The notes below the pieces were generated by a model. The model saw only the letters and a list, made by a program, of their open reading frames with translations. It was not told the origin of the DNA and made no database searches. The translations under genes and the position numbers were made by a program. Positions 33,655 through 40,921 of a DNA stretch of 42,170 nt are shown piece after piece; the first letter of the stretch is position 1, and each line of letters opens with the position of its first letter. Location: contig PUMZ01000374.1 of assembly GCA_003551565.1 (NCBI GenBank), positions 1-42,170 on the forward strand, given 5' to 3'. Source of the stretch: Candidatus Brocadiaceae bacterium (GTDB taxonomy: Bacteria > Planctomycetota > Brocadiia > SM23-32).

Positions 33655-35616
33655 CTATAGATCGATATCCATAATATCGGTGGGCCTCTTGCCCTTCATG
33701 TCAATGATATTGACTTCCTTTTCCGTAACCGGCACGATATACAAACGGTGGCCGGCAAAAACATCCTCCAGCGCCGAGAAATGCTGGCGCGTGCGATAGA
33801 CTTCCGGCGATAACCCGTAGACCCTGATCCGCCCCTGAAATTGCTCCTGTTCGGCCTCCGAGACAAGCTTCAATCCGTAGGCATACGCCCTGGCCTCGTT
33901 GAGCAATACAGAGGCCTCACCCTCCGCTTCCCTGATCGTGCGGGTCGCCTCGCGTTCCGCCATGTAAATCCGGGATTCCTTCTCCTGGTAGGCATTGATC
34001 ACCGCTTCGTACGCATCGCTCACTCCCGCAGGCGGATGCACCGAAGGCATGCCGGCGTAAACGAGTTCTATGCCCAGACCGTGTGCGTCGATGGCCTGCT
34101 GCAAATCCCGGGCGAAGCGCTCGGAGACCTCCCTGCGTTCAACGTGCATCCAGCGCAGAAAATTCTGGCTGGATGCGATATTGCACACGACCTGAAAAGC
34201 CAGATTCTCCAGGAGCCTGTGCGGGTTTTCGTGCAGATAATAGAAGTTGTATGCCGCCCCCGGATCCACCCTCCCGTCCGGGCCGCGCTTGATGCGGTAA
34301 TGCACCCTCGCCATCAGGCGGGCGATATTGAGTTCCGGAGCCCCGTTCTCGATATCCGCTTCGCCCACACTGGGCACGAGAAACTCCGCCTCTCTTCCAA
34401 TGTCGGGATCGACGTGCAGTTCGCGCCAGAGAACGATATCCTCGTCCCTTTTCACCGGAGCGTCATCAAGATCCGGGTCCAGGAGCGGGAGGTCCGGTTC
34501 GTCCTCATACAGGAGCTTGCCGACCACTTTTCTGTAAATATGGTCGGATTCGAACCGGCGGACGGTCTCGATCGGCCAGGGCCATTTTATATGGAATCCC
34601 GGGGCGTATGTAGTGGCGCGGATCCCCGCCTCGCGCTGGAGATCGTCCACCTTCGGACGCCCCCACCTTTCGATAAAGGCGGACTCGCCGGGAGGAATCA
34701 CCACCAGGCAGGACAGAGCCCAGAGTGCGACGATCTGGACCAGGATAAGGGGCAGTATCGCGCGCTGCATGAAGCTGTAGAGCCATGTCTCGGAAATCCT
34801 GAACCCGAACTGATAGTCGAGCATGGCGGCGAATGTCTCAAAAACACCCGCCGGCTCCGCACAGAGGTTCAGGAGCCTGCTGTCGTAAGCCGGGCGCCAC
34901 TGCTGATCCGGCACCCGGGGACGGTACATATCCAGTATCATGTTCAACAGCACTTCAAAGGCAATCAGCCCCATAAATGCCGGAATGATGAACGCGGAAG
35001 CGGTCTCAAGCCACCCGACGCCGAAATGGACCATGGTCATCGCCACCACCAGCAACAGGGCGGTCATAACATTGCCCATCAGGTACGAAGCCGGGGCTCG
35101 CAGGAGCCGCAACTCTCCGCTGTGGGAGAGACCGATGGCGTATTTGCCCAGCAGGAACCCGAAAAAAGTCATCGCCGCCATGCCGGCCACCGCCGAGAGC
35201 GGCTCGGCGATCTCGACCGGTTCCGCCCCGACCAACGCACGCAGCCTGACGTAGCAAAGGATCCCGAGCCCGGCCGAGAGCAACAGCGAGAAGGCGGGAA
35301 CCAGGTATTTTTCGAAGATCTTCAGCCCCGTATTCGCCCGCATCCGGTCCAGTTCCTGGCCCTCAAAGATTTCTTCGCTCAACCGCCCCTTCCTGAGCTG
35401 CTCGATCTCCTCTTTTTCACTCCGGGCAAGGCGCCTCTGGCGGCTGTGGAGGTACACGATAACCCATAAAAACAACCCCGGCGCCAGGAACCATGTCTGG
35501 GCCAGCAGCGCCCGGCTGCCGGTGATGGAATACAGCGCGTAGCAGGTAATGATGAATGCGAGCTGGGCCAAAAAGCCGCATCCCGACATCACTTCGACCA
35601 TTTTCTTCTTCTGCAT
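33655..35616 (-). CDS. SPFH/band-7 protein with a polytopic N-terminal membrane domain, first of three
   Basis: 653 residues from the ATG at 35616 (GAGGG nine bases upstream). The first 330 residues hold about seven to eight hydrophobic helices in place of HflK's single one ('FLAQLAFIITCYALYSI', 'YLVPAFSLLLSAGLGILCYV', 'LVVAMTMVHFGVGWLETASAFIIPA'-type in parts, and 'ILPLILVQIVALWALSCLVV'). From 'PPGESAFIERWGRP' (about 355) an SPFH core follows, with 'HLYRKVVGKLLYEDEPDLPLLD'-type region, a coiled coil 'YQEKESRIYMAEREATRTI' and a C-terminal domain. HflK-type. The polytopic extension is larger than in E. coli HflK. It starts the SPFH trio. Confidence 0.88.
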   Translation of the reverse strand: MQKKKMVEVMSGCGFLAQLAFIITCYALYSITGSRALLAQTWFLAPGLFLWVIVYLHSRQRRLARSEKEEIEQLRKGRLSEEIFEGQELDRMRANTGLKIFEKYLVPAFSLLLSAGLGILCYVRLRALVGAEPVEIAEPLSAVAGMAAMTFFGFLLGKYAIGLSHSGELRLLRAPASYLMGNVMTALLLVVAMTMVHFGVGWLETASAFIIPAFMGLIAFEVLLNMILDMYRPRVPDQQWRPAYDSRLLNLCAEPAGVFETFAAMLDYQFGFRISETWLYSFMQRAILPLILVQIVALWALSCLVVIPPGESAFIERWGRPKVDDLQREAGIRATTYAPGFHIKWPWPIETVRRFESDHIYRKVVGKLLYEDEPDLPLLDPDLDDAPVKRDEDIVLWRELHVDPDIGREAEFLVPSVGEADIENGAPELNIARLMARVHYRIKRGPDGRVDPGAAYNFYYLHENPHRLLENLAFQVVCNIASSQNFLRWMHVERREVSERFARDLQQAIDAHGLGIELVYAGMPSVHPPAGVSDAYEAVINAYQEKESRIYMAEREATRTIREAEGEASVLLNEARAYAYGLKLVSEAEQEQFQGRIRVYGLSPEVYRTRQHFSALEDVFAGHRLYIVPVTEKEVNIIDMKGKRPTDIMDIDL

Positions 35617-35708
35617 GGATCGGACCCTCTGCTCAGATGCGAAACGTTTTATTATAGTTTTCTTTTCCCGTGCAACAATCGCCACGGAGAACACAGCGAT
35701 TCCCCTCG

Positions 35709-37010
35709 CTACGCCAGCTCCCGTCCTTCGAACAAAAACGCCGCGAACGCAACCATGGCCATAGTCCAGATCAGCCCGTACAATGAAGCACGGAGCACAT
35801 AGCCTGCGGAGATGTAGGGGTTGGGCCTCATCAGCTGGTCGCCCACCCAGAACAGCTGGAGCGAAGGCGTCAGGTGATAGGCCGCCCTCGCCAGAGCGGT
35901 CCAGGCGTAACCGGCGTAGACGGAGACCGAAAACGGATGGCGCACGGCTTCGAAATCCTGCTCCCGCCGGCGCGCCCCCAATTCCGCATAGGGACGGGAT
36001 TCCGGCCGGAACCCGTACCGGTGTTTGCGCGGACTCAGCTCGCCGGATCCGCCCCTGCGCACCCTTACCTCATAGCGGCCCGATTCGTCCGTGACCACAG
36101 GCGGCCGCGGGGCCCCGATCAGCCTTACTCCTTCAACCGGCTGACCCGCCCGGTCGGTGATGGTGCCGGATATGGTCACAGTCTCAGCCGTTCCGTCCGG
36201 TTCCCAGCGCACCCCCCCCATGTCAACAGTCCAGCCGAAAAGGTAGCTCGAAATCATGCCCACAAAAAAAACGCCCAGGCAGATCATGACATTCGCCACG
36301 ATGTTGACCCTTGTCGAAGCAGCCAGGGCGACCGACGAGATCACCAGCACACCGAAAAAGACCGTAACAGCCGCCAGTGCAATGGGCCAGGCGTCGGTCT
36401 CCGTGAAGGCCGGCGTTATCCACTCAAACCCCCAGTCCCGGCCGATGAACAAAAGCAGGACAAAGGCAAGGGTGTAAAGGACAAATCCCGCACGTATGGC
36501 GGCCGCGGTAAAGCTGCTGCGGTAAAAAAAGTTGCAATGCATTCCGAAAACAACCGCAAGGAGCAGCGGAAGGGTTTGTGCCAGCAAAACGGGCACATCC
36601 ACTTCAAAAGCAACGGTCGTCGGCACGCCCATCCGGACCGTCATCAGCAGCATCAGGGCCAGCAGGTAGGAGGCCAGTGCGAGCGCGAAGGCCACTCCCA
36701 AAAACTTCCCGGCCACAAACACGATCCGGTTCACGGGTTTGCTTATCACCGCCCCGGCGGTTTTCGACTCCACCTCATCGCTGATAACCTGGCTGGCCCC
36801 CAGCACAGAGAGCACGATACCAAACATAAATATGGTGGCCAGCCCCATGTCAACAGTCAACTTGATATCGTCCATCATCGTAAAGGCCGTTACCACCGGG
36901 CTCAGCGCGATCAAGGCAAGCCCCGCACCCAGAAGAATGGCGTAAATGGGCTGGCGAACCACCTCCACAAACGCGTTGCGGGTTATCGACCAAAGGCCCC
37001 TGGTACTCAC
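35709..37010 (-). CDS. ABC-2-type permease with inserted carboxypeptidase-regulatory-like domain
   Basis: 433 residues; first gene of the operon. It begins at GTG 37010 with AGGGGGG eight bases upstream. Hydrophobic helices: 23-43, 57-70, 103-123, 140-155, 175-190, 210-231, 240-259, then 363-380 and 408-427. 'SDEVESKTAGAVISKPVNR' is the ABC-2 motif (E-x-x-x-x-x-x-x-x-S-K-P-[VL]-x-R). Between helices, residues about 277-358 form a soluble insert starting 'VTISGTITDRAGQPVEGVRL' and 'TDESGRYEVRV', the strand pattern of carboxypeptidase regulatory-like (beta-sandwich) domains. It should sit in the periplasm. No ATPase is next to it; the operon's only ABC ATPase is at 27984-29246. Confidence 0.85.
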   Translation of the reverse strand: MSTRGLWSITRNAFVEVVRQPIYAILLGAGLALIALSPVVTAFTMMDDIKLTVDMGLATIFMFGIVLSVLGASQVISDEVESKTAGAVISKPVNRIVFVAGKFLGVAFALALASYLLALMLLMTVRMGVPTTVAFEVDVPVLLAQTLPLLLAVVFGMHCNFFYRSSFTAAAIRAGFVLYTLAFVLLLFIGRDWGFEWITPAFTETDAWPIALAAVTVFFGVLVISSVALAASTRVNIVANVMICLGVFFVGMISSYLFGWTVDMGGVRWEPDGTAETVTISGTITDRAGQPVEGVRLIGAPRPPVVTDESGRYEVRVRRGGSGELSPRKHRYGFRPESRPYAELGARRREQDFEAVRHPFSVSVYAGYAWTALARAAYHLTPSLQLFWVGDQLMRPNPYISAGYVLRASLYGLIWTMAMVAFAAFLFEGRELA

Positions 37011-37072
37011 TCATTTCCCCCCTTCAATAGCCGTATATCACTAAGCAAAAAAGTAACTATTCATTTAAAAGC

Positions 37073-37102
37073 ATTATATCAGAAAATCGGCAAGTCCGTC
37101 AA
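37073..37102 (-). promoter_or_regulatory. Near-consensus promoter for the eight-gene operon
   Basis: Minus strand: TTGACG (37102-37097), 18-base spacer, perfect TATAAT (37078-37073). Start about 37066, with a 56-base leader before GTG 37010. No other clear promoter was found between the operon's genes. Confidence 0.65.
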
Positions 37103-37246
37103 ACCGGTAGCACAACAGCCTTTCATGCAATTGGTTGTGTACCGTTATCCGGTAACTTTGTCGCCGTGTGGCAGGCTTTGATCGCCCCGCCCCGCCACCG
37201 GCCTGTCCCGCGGCGCCGTCGTGATATGTGGCGCCGGGATTCTCGC

Positions 37247-37275
37247 TTGCACTCCGGACAGAACGCTGTTAAAGT
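37247..37275 (+). promoter_or_regulatory. Promoter for the FKBP gene
   Basis: TTGCAC (37247-37252), 17-base spacer, TAAAGT (37270-37275). Leader of about 50 bases before the ATG at 37334. Confidence 0.5.
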
Positions 37276-37333
37276 GTACTGCGTGTGACGCGTCCGGAAG
37301 CACAAGTGGAGTTTTTTCAGATGGGAGAGTTCG

Positions 37334-37762
37334 ATGAACGCTGCAAAAGAAGGTGATAAGGTCAGGGTGCATTATACGGGAAGGCTTGAAAACGGCGATG
37401 TTTTTGACGACTCCAGGGATCGCGAGCCCCTTGAGTTTACCATCGGTGAGGGGAAAATCATTCCCGGTTTCGAAGAAGCCGTCAAGGGCATGAGCCCCGG
37501 CGACACATCCACCGAGACCATCCCCTGCAAAAAGGCCTACGGGGAGCGGAGAGAAGACCTCGTGGTTTCGCTGGAGCGCAGCGAATTGCCGGACGACATC
37601 GATCCGGATATCGGACAACCGTTGCAGATGGAACAGAACGACGGCAGCAGGCTGAACGTGATCGTCACCGACCGGGACGAGTCCACCATTACGCTCGATG
37701 CCAACCACCCCCTTGCCGGCCGGGACCTGGAGTTCCAAATCGAGCTGGTGGAAATCGCGTAG
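37334..37762 (+). CDS. FKBP-type peptidyl-prolyl isomerase (SlyD-like)
   Basis: 142 residues. The FKBP part has 'VRVHYTGRLENGDVFDDSRD', 'EFTIGEGKIIPGFEEAVKGMSPGD' region (G-x-G-x-x-I-P-G-F-E-x-A-x-x-G-M) and 'ETIPCKKAYGE'. A flap-like insertion 'EDLVVSLERSELPDDIDPDIGQPLQM' type region follows at about 75-110, as in SlyD's chaperone domain, and a short C-terminal strand ends in 'LEFQIELVEIA'. SlyD of E. coli has a His-rich metal-binding tail; here the tail is absent. It speeds proline isomerisation and may act as a chaperone. A GGGAG six bases before the ATG supports the start. Confidence 0.93.
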   Translation: MNAAKEGDKVRVHYTGRLENGDVFDDSRDREPLEFTIGEGKIIPGFEEAVKGMSPGDTSTETIPCKKAYGERREDLVVSLERSELPDDIDPDIGQPLQMEQNDGSRLNVIVTDRDESTITLDANHPLAGRDLEFQIELVEIA

Positions 37763-37816
37763 GTTCCACGTATTGCATCCAACCCGGAGGACGGCGCGGG
37801 CCAATCCGAATTCCAT

Positions 37817-37874
37817 ATACAGCGGCGTTTGCTTTCCGCCACATCTGCACCACGGAGAACGCGTGGGATGAGCG
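37817..37874 (+). repeat. Dispersed repeat module 1, copy 2
   Basis: Begins ATACAGCGGCGTTTGCTTTC and continues CGCCACATCTGCACCACGG, about 58 bases, nearly identical to 15840-15897 (a handful of differences). It sits between the FKBP and argG stops. Confidence 0.88.
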
Positions 37875-37876
37875 GA

Positions 37877-39148
37877 CTAATTGCGGTCTGCGTCGCTTCC
37901 GCGGATTTCCGGCGGCAGGATCCGGGCCCCCGCATCCGCGCCATAGAGCGTCTCGTGCTGGCAGCGGGACTGGATGCGGGACGGCAGGCCATGGAGTTCG
38001 ATGAACCCCAGCGCCGCTTCATGATCGAACGCATCCCCCTCATCATACGTTGCCAGGGATCTGTTATAGAGCGAGTACGGGCTTTTCACCCCGACCTTGA
38101 CGGCGTTGCCACGGTACAACTTCATACGCACCTCGCCGGTAACGCTGCGCTGGCTGGACAGCACATAAGCCCTCAGGTCCTGATGGAAACCGCTGTACCA
38201 CAGCCCGTCGTAGACCAGATCGGCATATTGCGATGCAACTTGCGCTTTGAACCGCCGGGCGGGGCGCGTCAGGCAGAGCGATTCCAGGGCGTTATGCGCG
38301 CCGTGGAGCACCGTTGCCGCCGGGGCTTCGTAGATTTCCCGGCTCTTGATGCCGACCAGCCGGTTCTCCACCAGGTCGATCCGCCCGATCCCATGCCGGC
38401 CGGCTGCCGCGTTCAACCGGTCGATCAAAACCGGCCCGTCCAGCTCCTCGCCGTCCAGGGCGACGGGGATGCCTTTTTCGAATCCAAGCTCGATATATTG
38501 GGGCTGCTGCGGCGCCTGTTGCGGATCGCAAGTCCAGCGATAAGCATCTTCCGGCGGTTCGTTCCAGGGATCCTCCATGGCCCCGCATTCTATGCTCCGG
38601 CCCCATAGATTCTCGTCCGTGGAATAGGGACTTTTCCTGGTAACATCGATTGCAATGCCGTGTTTTTTTGCGTAGTCTATGGCCTCTTCACGGGTCATAT
38701 AACACTCCCGCGCCGGCGCAATGATCTTCATATCCGGGGCAAGTGTCCGGATGCCGACATCGAAGCGCACCTGATCGTTTCCTTTCCCGGTGCATCCGTG
38801 CGCCACCGCCTCGGCGCCGTGGCGCCGGGCGGTATCAACGAGCAGTTTCGCGATCAGGGGCCGGCCCAATGCCGTCGCCAGCGGGTAGGCGTCTTCGTAC
38901 AAAGCATTGGCCTGGAGCGCAGGCCAGCAGAAATAGTCAACGAAAACCTGCCGGGCATCGGCCACTTCCGCGGCGACCGCGCCGACATCAAGGGCCCTCT
39001 GCCTCGCTCCGGGAAGGTCTTCCTGCGCCCCCATATCGATTGTGAGCGCGACCACATCCAACCCATAAGTCTCCTGTATCCATTGAACGGCCACCGACGT
39101 ATCGAGCCCGCCCGAGTAGGCAAGCACGACTTTTCCTTTTTCTGCCAT
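37877..39148 (-). CDS. argG: Argininosuccinate synthase
   Basis: 423 residues, the family's usual length. The N-type ATP pyrophosphatase P-loop is 'AYSGGLDTS' (10-18). Other landmarks: 'GCTGKGNDQVRF' (G-x-T-x-x-G-N-D-x-x-R-F, about 118), 'TREEAIDYAKKHGI' and 'YSTDENLWGRSIE', with 'PWNEPPEDAY' later. It joins citrulline and aspartate using ATP in arginine synthesis. The ATG at 39148 has GAGAGGAG five bases upstream; the frame continues upstream through the tRNA-Leu gene and is not coding there. The tRNA lies 150 bases upstream in the same direction. Confidence 0.97.
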   Translation of the reverse strand: MAEKGKVVLAYSGGLDTSVAVQWIQETYGLDVVALTIDMGAQEDLPGARQRALDVGAVAAEVADARQVFVDYFCWPALQANALYEDAYPLATALGRPLIAKLLVDTARRHGAEAVAHGCTGKGNDQVRFDVGIRTLAPDMKIIAPARECYMTREEAIDYAKKHGIAIDVTRKSPYSTDENLWGRSIECGAMEDPWNEPPEDAYRWTCDPQQAPQQPQYIELGFEKGIPVALDGEELDGPVLIDRLNAAAGRHGIGRIDLVENRLVGIKSREIYEAPAATVLHGAHNALESLCLTRPARRFKAQVASQYADLVYDGLWYSGFHQDLRAYVLSSQRSVTGEVRMKLYRGNAVKVGVKSPYSLYNRSLATYDEGDAFDHEAALGFIELHGLPSRIQSRCQHETLYGADAGARILPPEIRGSDADRN

Positions 39149-39275
39149 GAGATCTCCTCTCTGTTCTAAAGCTTGCAGGCCATTATCCCGCAGACGCGCC
39201 CCTTCTCCCCGGGCGGCGCCCCCTCCCTCCGTCCGCCCGTGCGCAACAACGCAGGCAGTCGTCTGGATGTGGTTT

Positions 39276-39298
39276 TCACCGGCCCCCGGCGCCGGGAC
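39276..39298 (-). terminator. GC hairpin just after tRNA-Leu
   Basis: Palindrome CCCGGC/GCCGGG sits immediately 3' of the tRNA CCA end. No U-run follows, so it could be an RNA-processing or weak termination signal; argG lies downstream. Confidence 0.3.
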
Positions 39299-39385
39299 TG
39301 GTGCGAAGGGCGGGATTCGAACCCGCATCCCCCGGAGGGGACTGGATCCTAAGTCCAGCGCGTCTGCCAGTTCCGCCACCCTCGC
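39299..39385 (-). tRNA. tRNA-Leu (anticodon UAG)
   Basis: Minus strand, 87 bases with encoded CCA. Acceptor GCGAGGG/CCTTCGC (one G-U pair), discriminator A; anticodon stem CTGGA/TCCAG with loop CTTAGGA, anticodon TAG (leucine); long variable arm CCCCTCCGGGG; T arm GCGGG-TTCGAAT-CCCGC. The long variable arm fits class II tRNA-Leu. A promoter candidate at 39616-39645 is about 230 bases upstream. Confidence 0.97.
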
Positions 39386-39429
39386 ACCGGCCATTTCCAC
39401 TGCCAGGGAATCGACCGAAAACCCGGCCC

Positions 39430-39540
39430 GTTGTGGACGCGTTCAGGCTTGCCTGGCCTCCCCGGCAGCAGGCAGGCGGTCAGCGCGGCATCTTTCGGAC
39501 TCCGGAGCCACTGAAGGACCCCACTGCGAGCAGCCGAGAC
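39430..39540 (+). repeat. Dispersed repeat module 2, copy B
   Basis: GTGGACGCGTTCAGGCTTGCCTGG, GGCAGCAGGCAGGCGGTCAGCGC, then TTCGGACTCCGGAGCCACTGA and a degraded palindrome. Same order of blocks as 27865-27970; the palindromes are less perfect here. Confidence 0.65.
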
Positions 39541-39615
39541 AAGAATCTCTGTGCTGCGGGAAAACCAACCATTTCCTGTTTGTGTGACCGCCCTGCCGGG
39601 CGGCTGCAACACCTC

Positions 39616-39645
39616 ATTGTAATTCAACCGCTGTCGGGATTTCAA
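39616..39645 (-). promoter_or_regulatory. Promoter candidate for tRNA-Leu and argG
   Basis: Minus strand: TTGAAA (39645-39640), 18-base spacer, TACAAT (39621-39616). It reads towards the tRNA about 230 bases away, through the module-2 repeat. Confidence 0.5.
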
Positions 39646-39685
39646 ATGCCGCAAGGCGGTCAAACCATGATATAAACCGGAAGGG

Positions 39686-40774
39686 TCAGGTTCTCATGGT
39701 AAAGAAAGAGAACGTCCCGGCCAGCATACCCAGGACGGGCATCAACCAGGCGGCCAGAGCCGCATTCAGCTCGCCGGCATGCCCGAAACTGAGAATTATG
39801 AAGTTAAGGAGGTAATAAACGGCCGTAACAAGCATCGCGATGAGGGCGCCAACCAGCCTGCTTTCATGGCTCTCGCCGTAGGCGACAATCATAGGGATAC
39901 CGATCAGCAACAGTATAATGGGGGTGAGTTTATCAGCGAGCCTGGTATGGAAAAGGACCCGGAACCGCGGGTTGTCCGTTCTTTCCGCCATCTTCTCCCT
40001 CAGCCCCGCCAGGGTCATCGCAGGGGCGCGGGTCGTCAGTTCGTCGCCCCCCCGGGCGTCAACGAAATCGGCGACGGTCAGGGACGTTTCCCATTCTTTG
40101 CTCTCCCATGCTTCCGCCTCGCCCTCCGGCCTTCCCTGCCGGTTATAGCGCTGGATACTTGCCCGTTTGAACAACAAGTTCTCGCCCGCCCAGGTCGCGG
40201 AGTCCGCTTCCAGAATCAGCCCGGTCATCCCGCTATCGGGATGATGGCGGAGGAGGGCTGGTTGTGTCATAAGTTCTCGCTGAAAGTCATAGTCACCCAC
40301 ATACAGTTGATATCCGTACTTGTTATCGGTCAGCAAAAACGGTCCGGACACTCGCCCCTCGATCTTGTTTTCGATCAGGCTGCGTTGGCGGTAGAGGTCC
40401 GGGATCACCATTTCCTGGGCCAGGCCCAGCAGAAATATTACAAAAAGCGTCACGATAAAGACAGGGAGGGCCATCCGGCGCAGGCTGACGCCACAGGCTT
40501 TCAGCGTCACCAGTTCCCCGTTCCGGTTCATATGAACGAAGACCAGTCCCGCCGACAGCATAAGCAGCGGCGGCACCGTATCCATGATGTTGCTGGGCAA
40601 TTGATACAGGTAAAAAACAAGGAGCTGAGATAGCGTCCGGCCCGCACCGGCGTCATGAAACATATCAACACGCTGCATGATATCGAAGCTCATATAGAGC
40701 CCCAGTATCACCAGGTGCGCCATGATGAAGCGAAGAATATACGCTTTGGCAACATATCCGTCCAATCTTTTCAT
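39686..40774 (-). CDS. LPS export permease, LptF/LptG family (YjgP/YjgQ)
   Basis: 362 residues. First helix 'YVAKAYILRFIMAHLVILGLYMSFDI' (start M-K-R-L-D-G-Y-V-A-K, the R-Y-x-x-[RK] type entry), further helices at about 60-80 and 98-120, a large soluble middle (about 130-275; the beta-jellyroll that faces the periplasm) and three C-terminal helices with 'LTPIILLLIGIPMIVAYGE' and 'LVGALIAMLVTAVYYLL'. This is the LptF/LptG fold, which with LptB extracts lipopolysaccharide from the inner membrane. Which of the two (F or G) cannot be decided. lptB is upstream in the same direction, 147 bases away. Only one permease gene is here. Confidence 0.9.
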   Translation of the reverse strand: MKRLDGYVAKAYILRFIMAHLVILGLYMSFDIMQRVDMFHDAGAGRTLSQLLVFYLYQLPSNIMDTVPPLLMLSAGLVFVHMNRNGELVTLKACGVSLRRMALPVFIVTLFVIFLLGLAQEMVIPDLYRQRSLIENKIEGRVSGPFLLTDNKYGYQLYVGDYDFQRELMTQPALLRHHPDSGMTGLILEADSATWAGENLLFKRASIQRYNRQGRPEGEAEAWESKEWETSLTVADFVDARGGDELTTRAPAMTLAGLREKMAERTDNPRFRVLFHTRLADKLTPIILLLIGIPMIVAYGESHESRLVGALIAMLVTAVYYLLNFIILSFGHAGELNAALAAWLMPVLGMLAGTFSFFTMRT

Positions 40775-40921
40775 CGCTGAGCCCGTTTCAAGGTCATTGC
40801 AGCGGCGCAGGCGCCGGAGTGCGGTCAGGCGCCCGGCATATCCGCATCGGCAACAGATTGTCGAAGCACGAAGAAAGTGAAATCGCCGGTCCTGTGTCTT
40901 TCGTCTCCGGCCTTTGACGTT

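Larger units (their letters stand above)
37011..37333. other. Divergent promoter region between the operon and the FKBP gene
   Basis: 323 bases holding two divergent promoters (37073-37102 minus, 37247-37275 plus). The middle (37110-37240) is GC-rich without a good frame; a 60-codon minus frame (37123-37305) is Arg-rich and I do not call it. Confidence 0.55.
39386..39685. other. 300-base gap between tRNA-Leu and the LptF/G-type gene
   Basis: Holds a module-2 repeat (39430-39540) and, at 39616-39645, a minus-strand promoter. No frame looks coding. Confidence 0.55.

Noticed and set aside
39149-39400. Upstream extension of argG (84 extra codons)
   Set aside because: It reads through the whole tRNA-Leu gene; the ATG at 39148 with a strong ribosome site is the true start.
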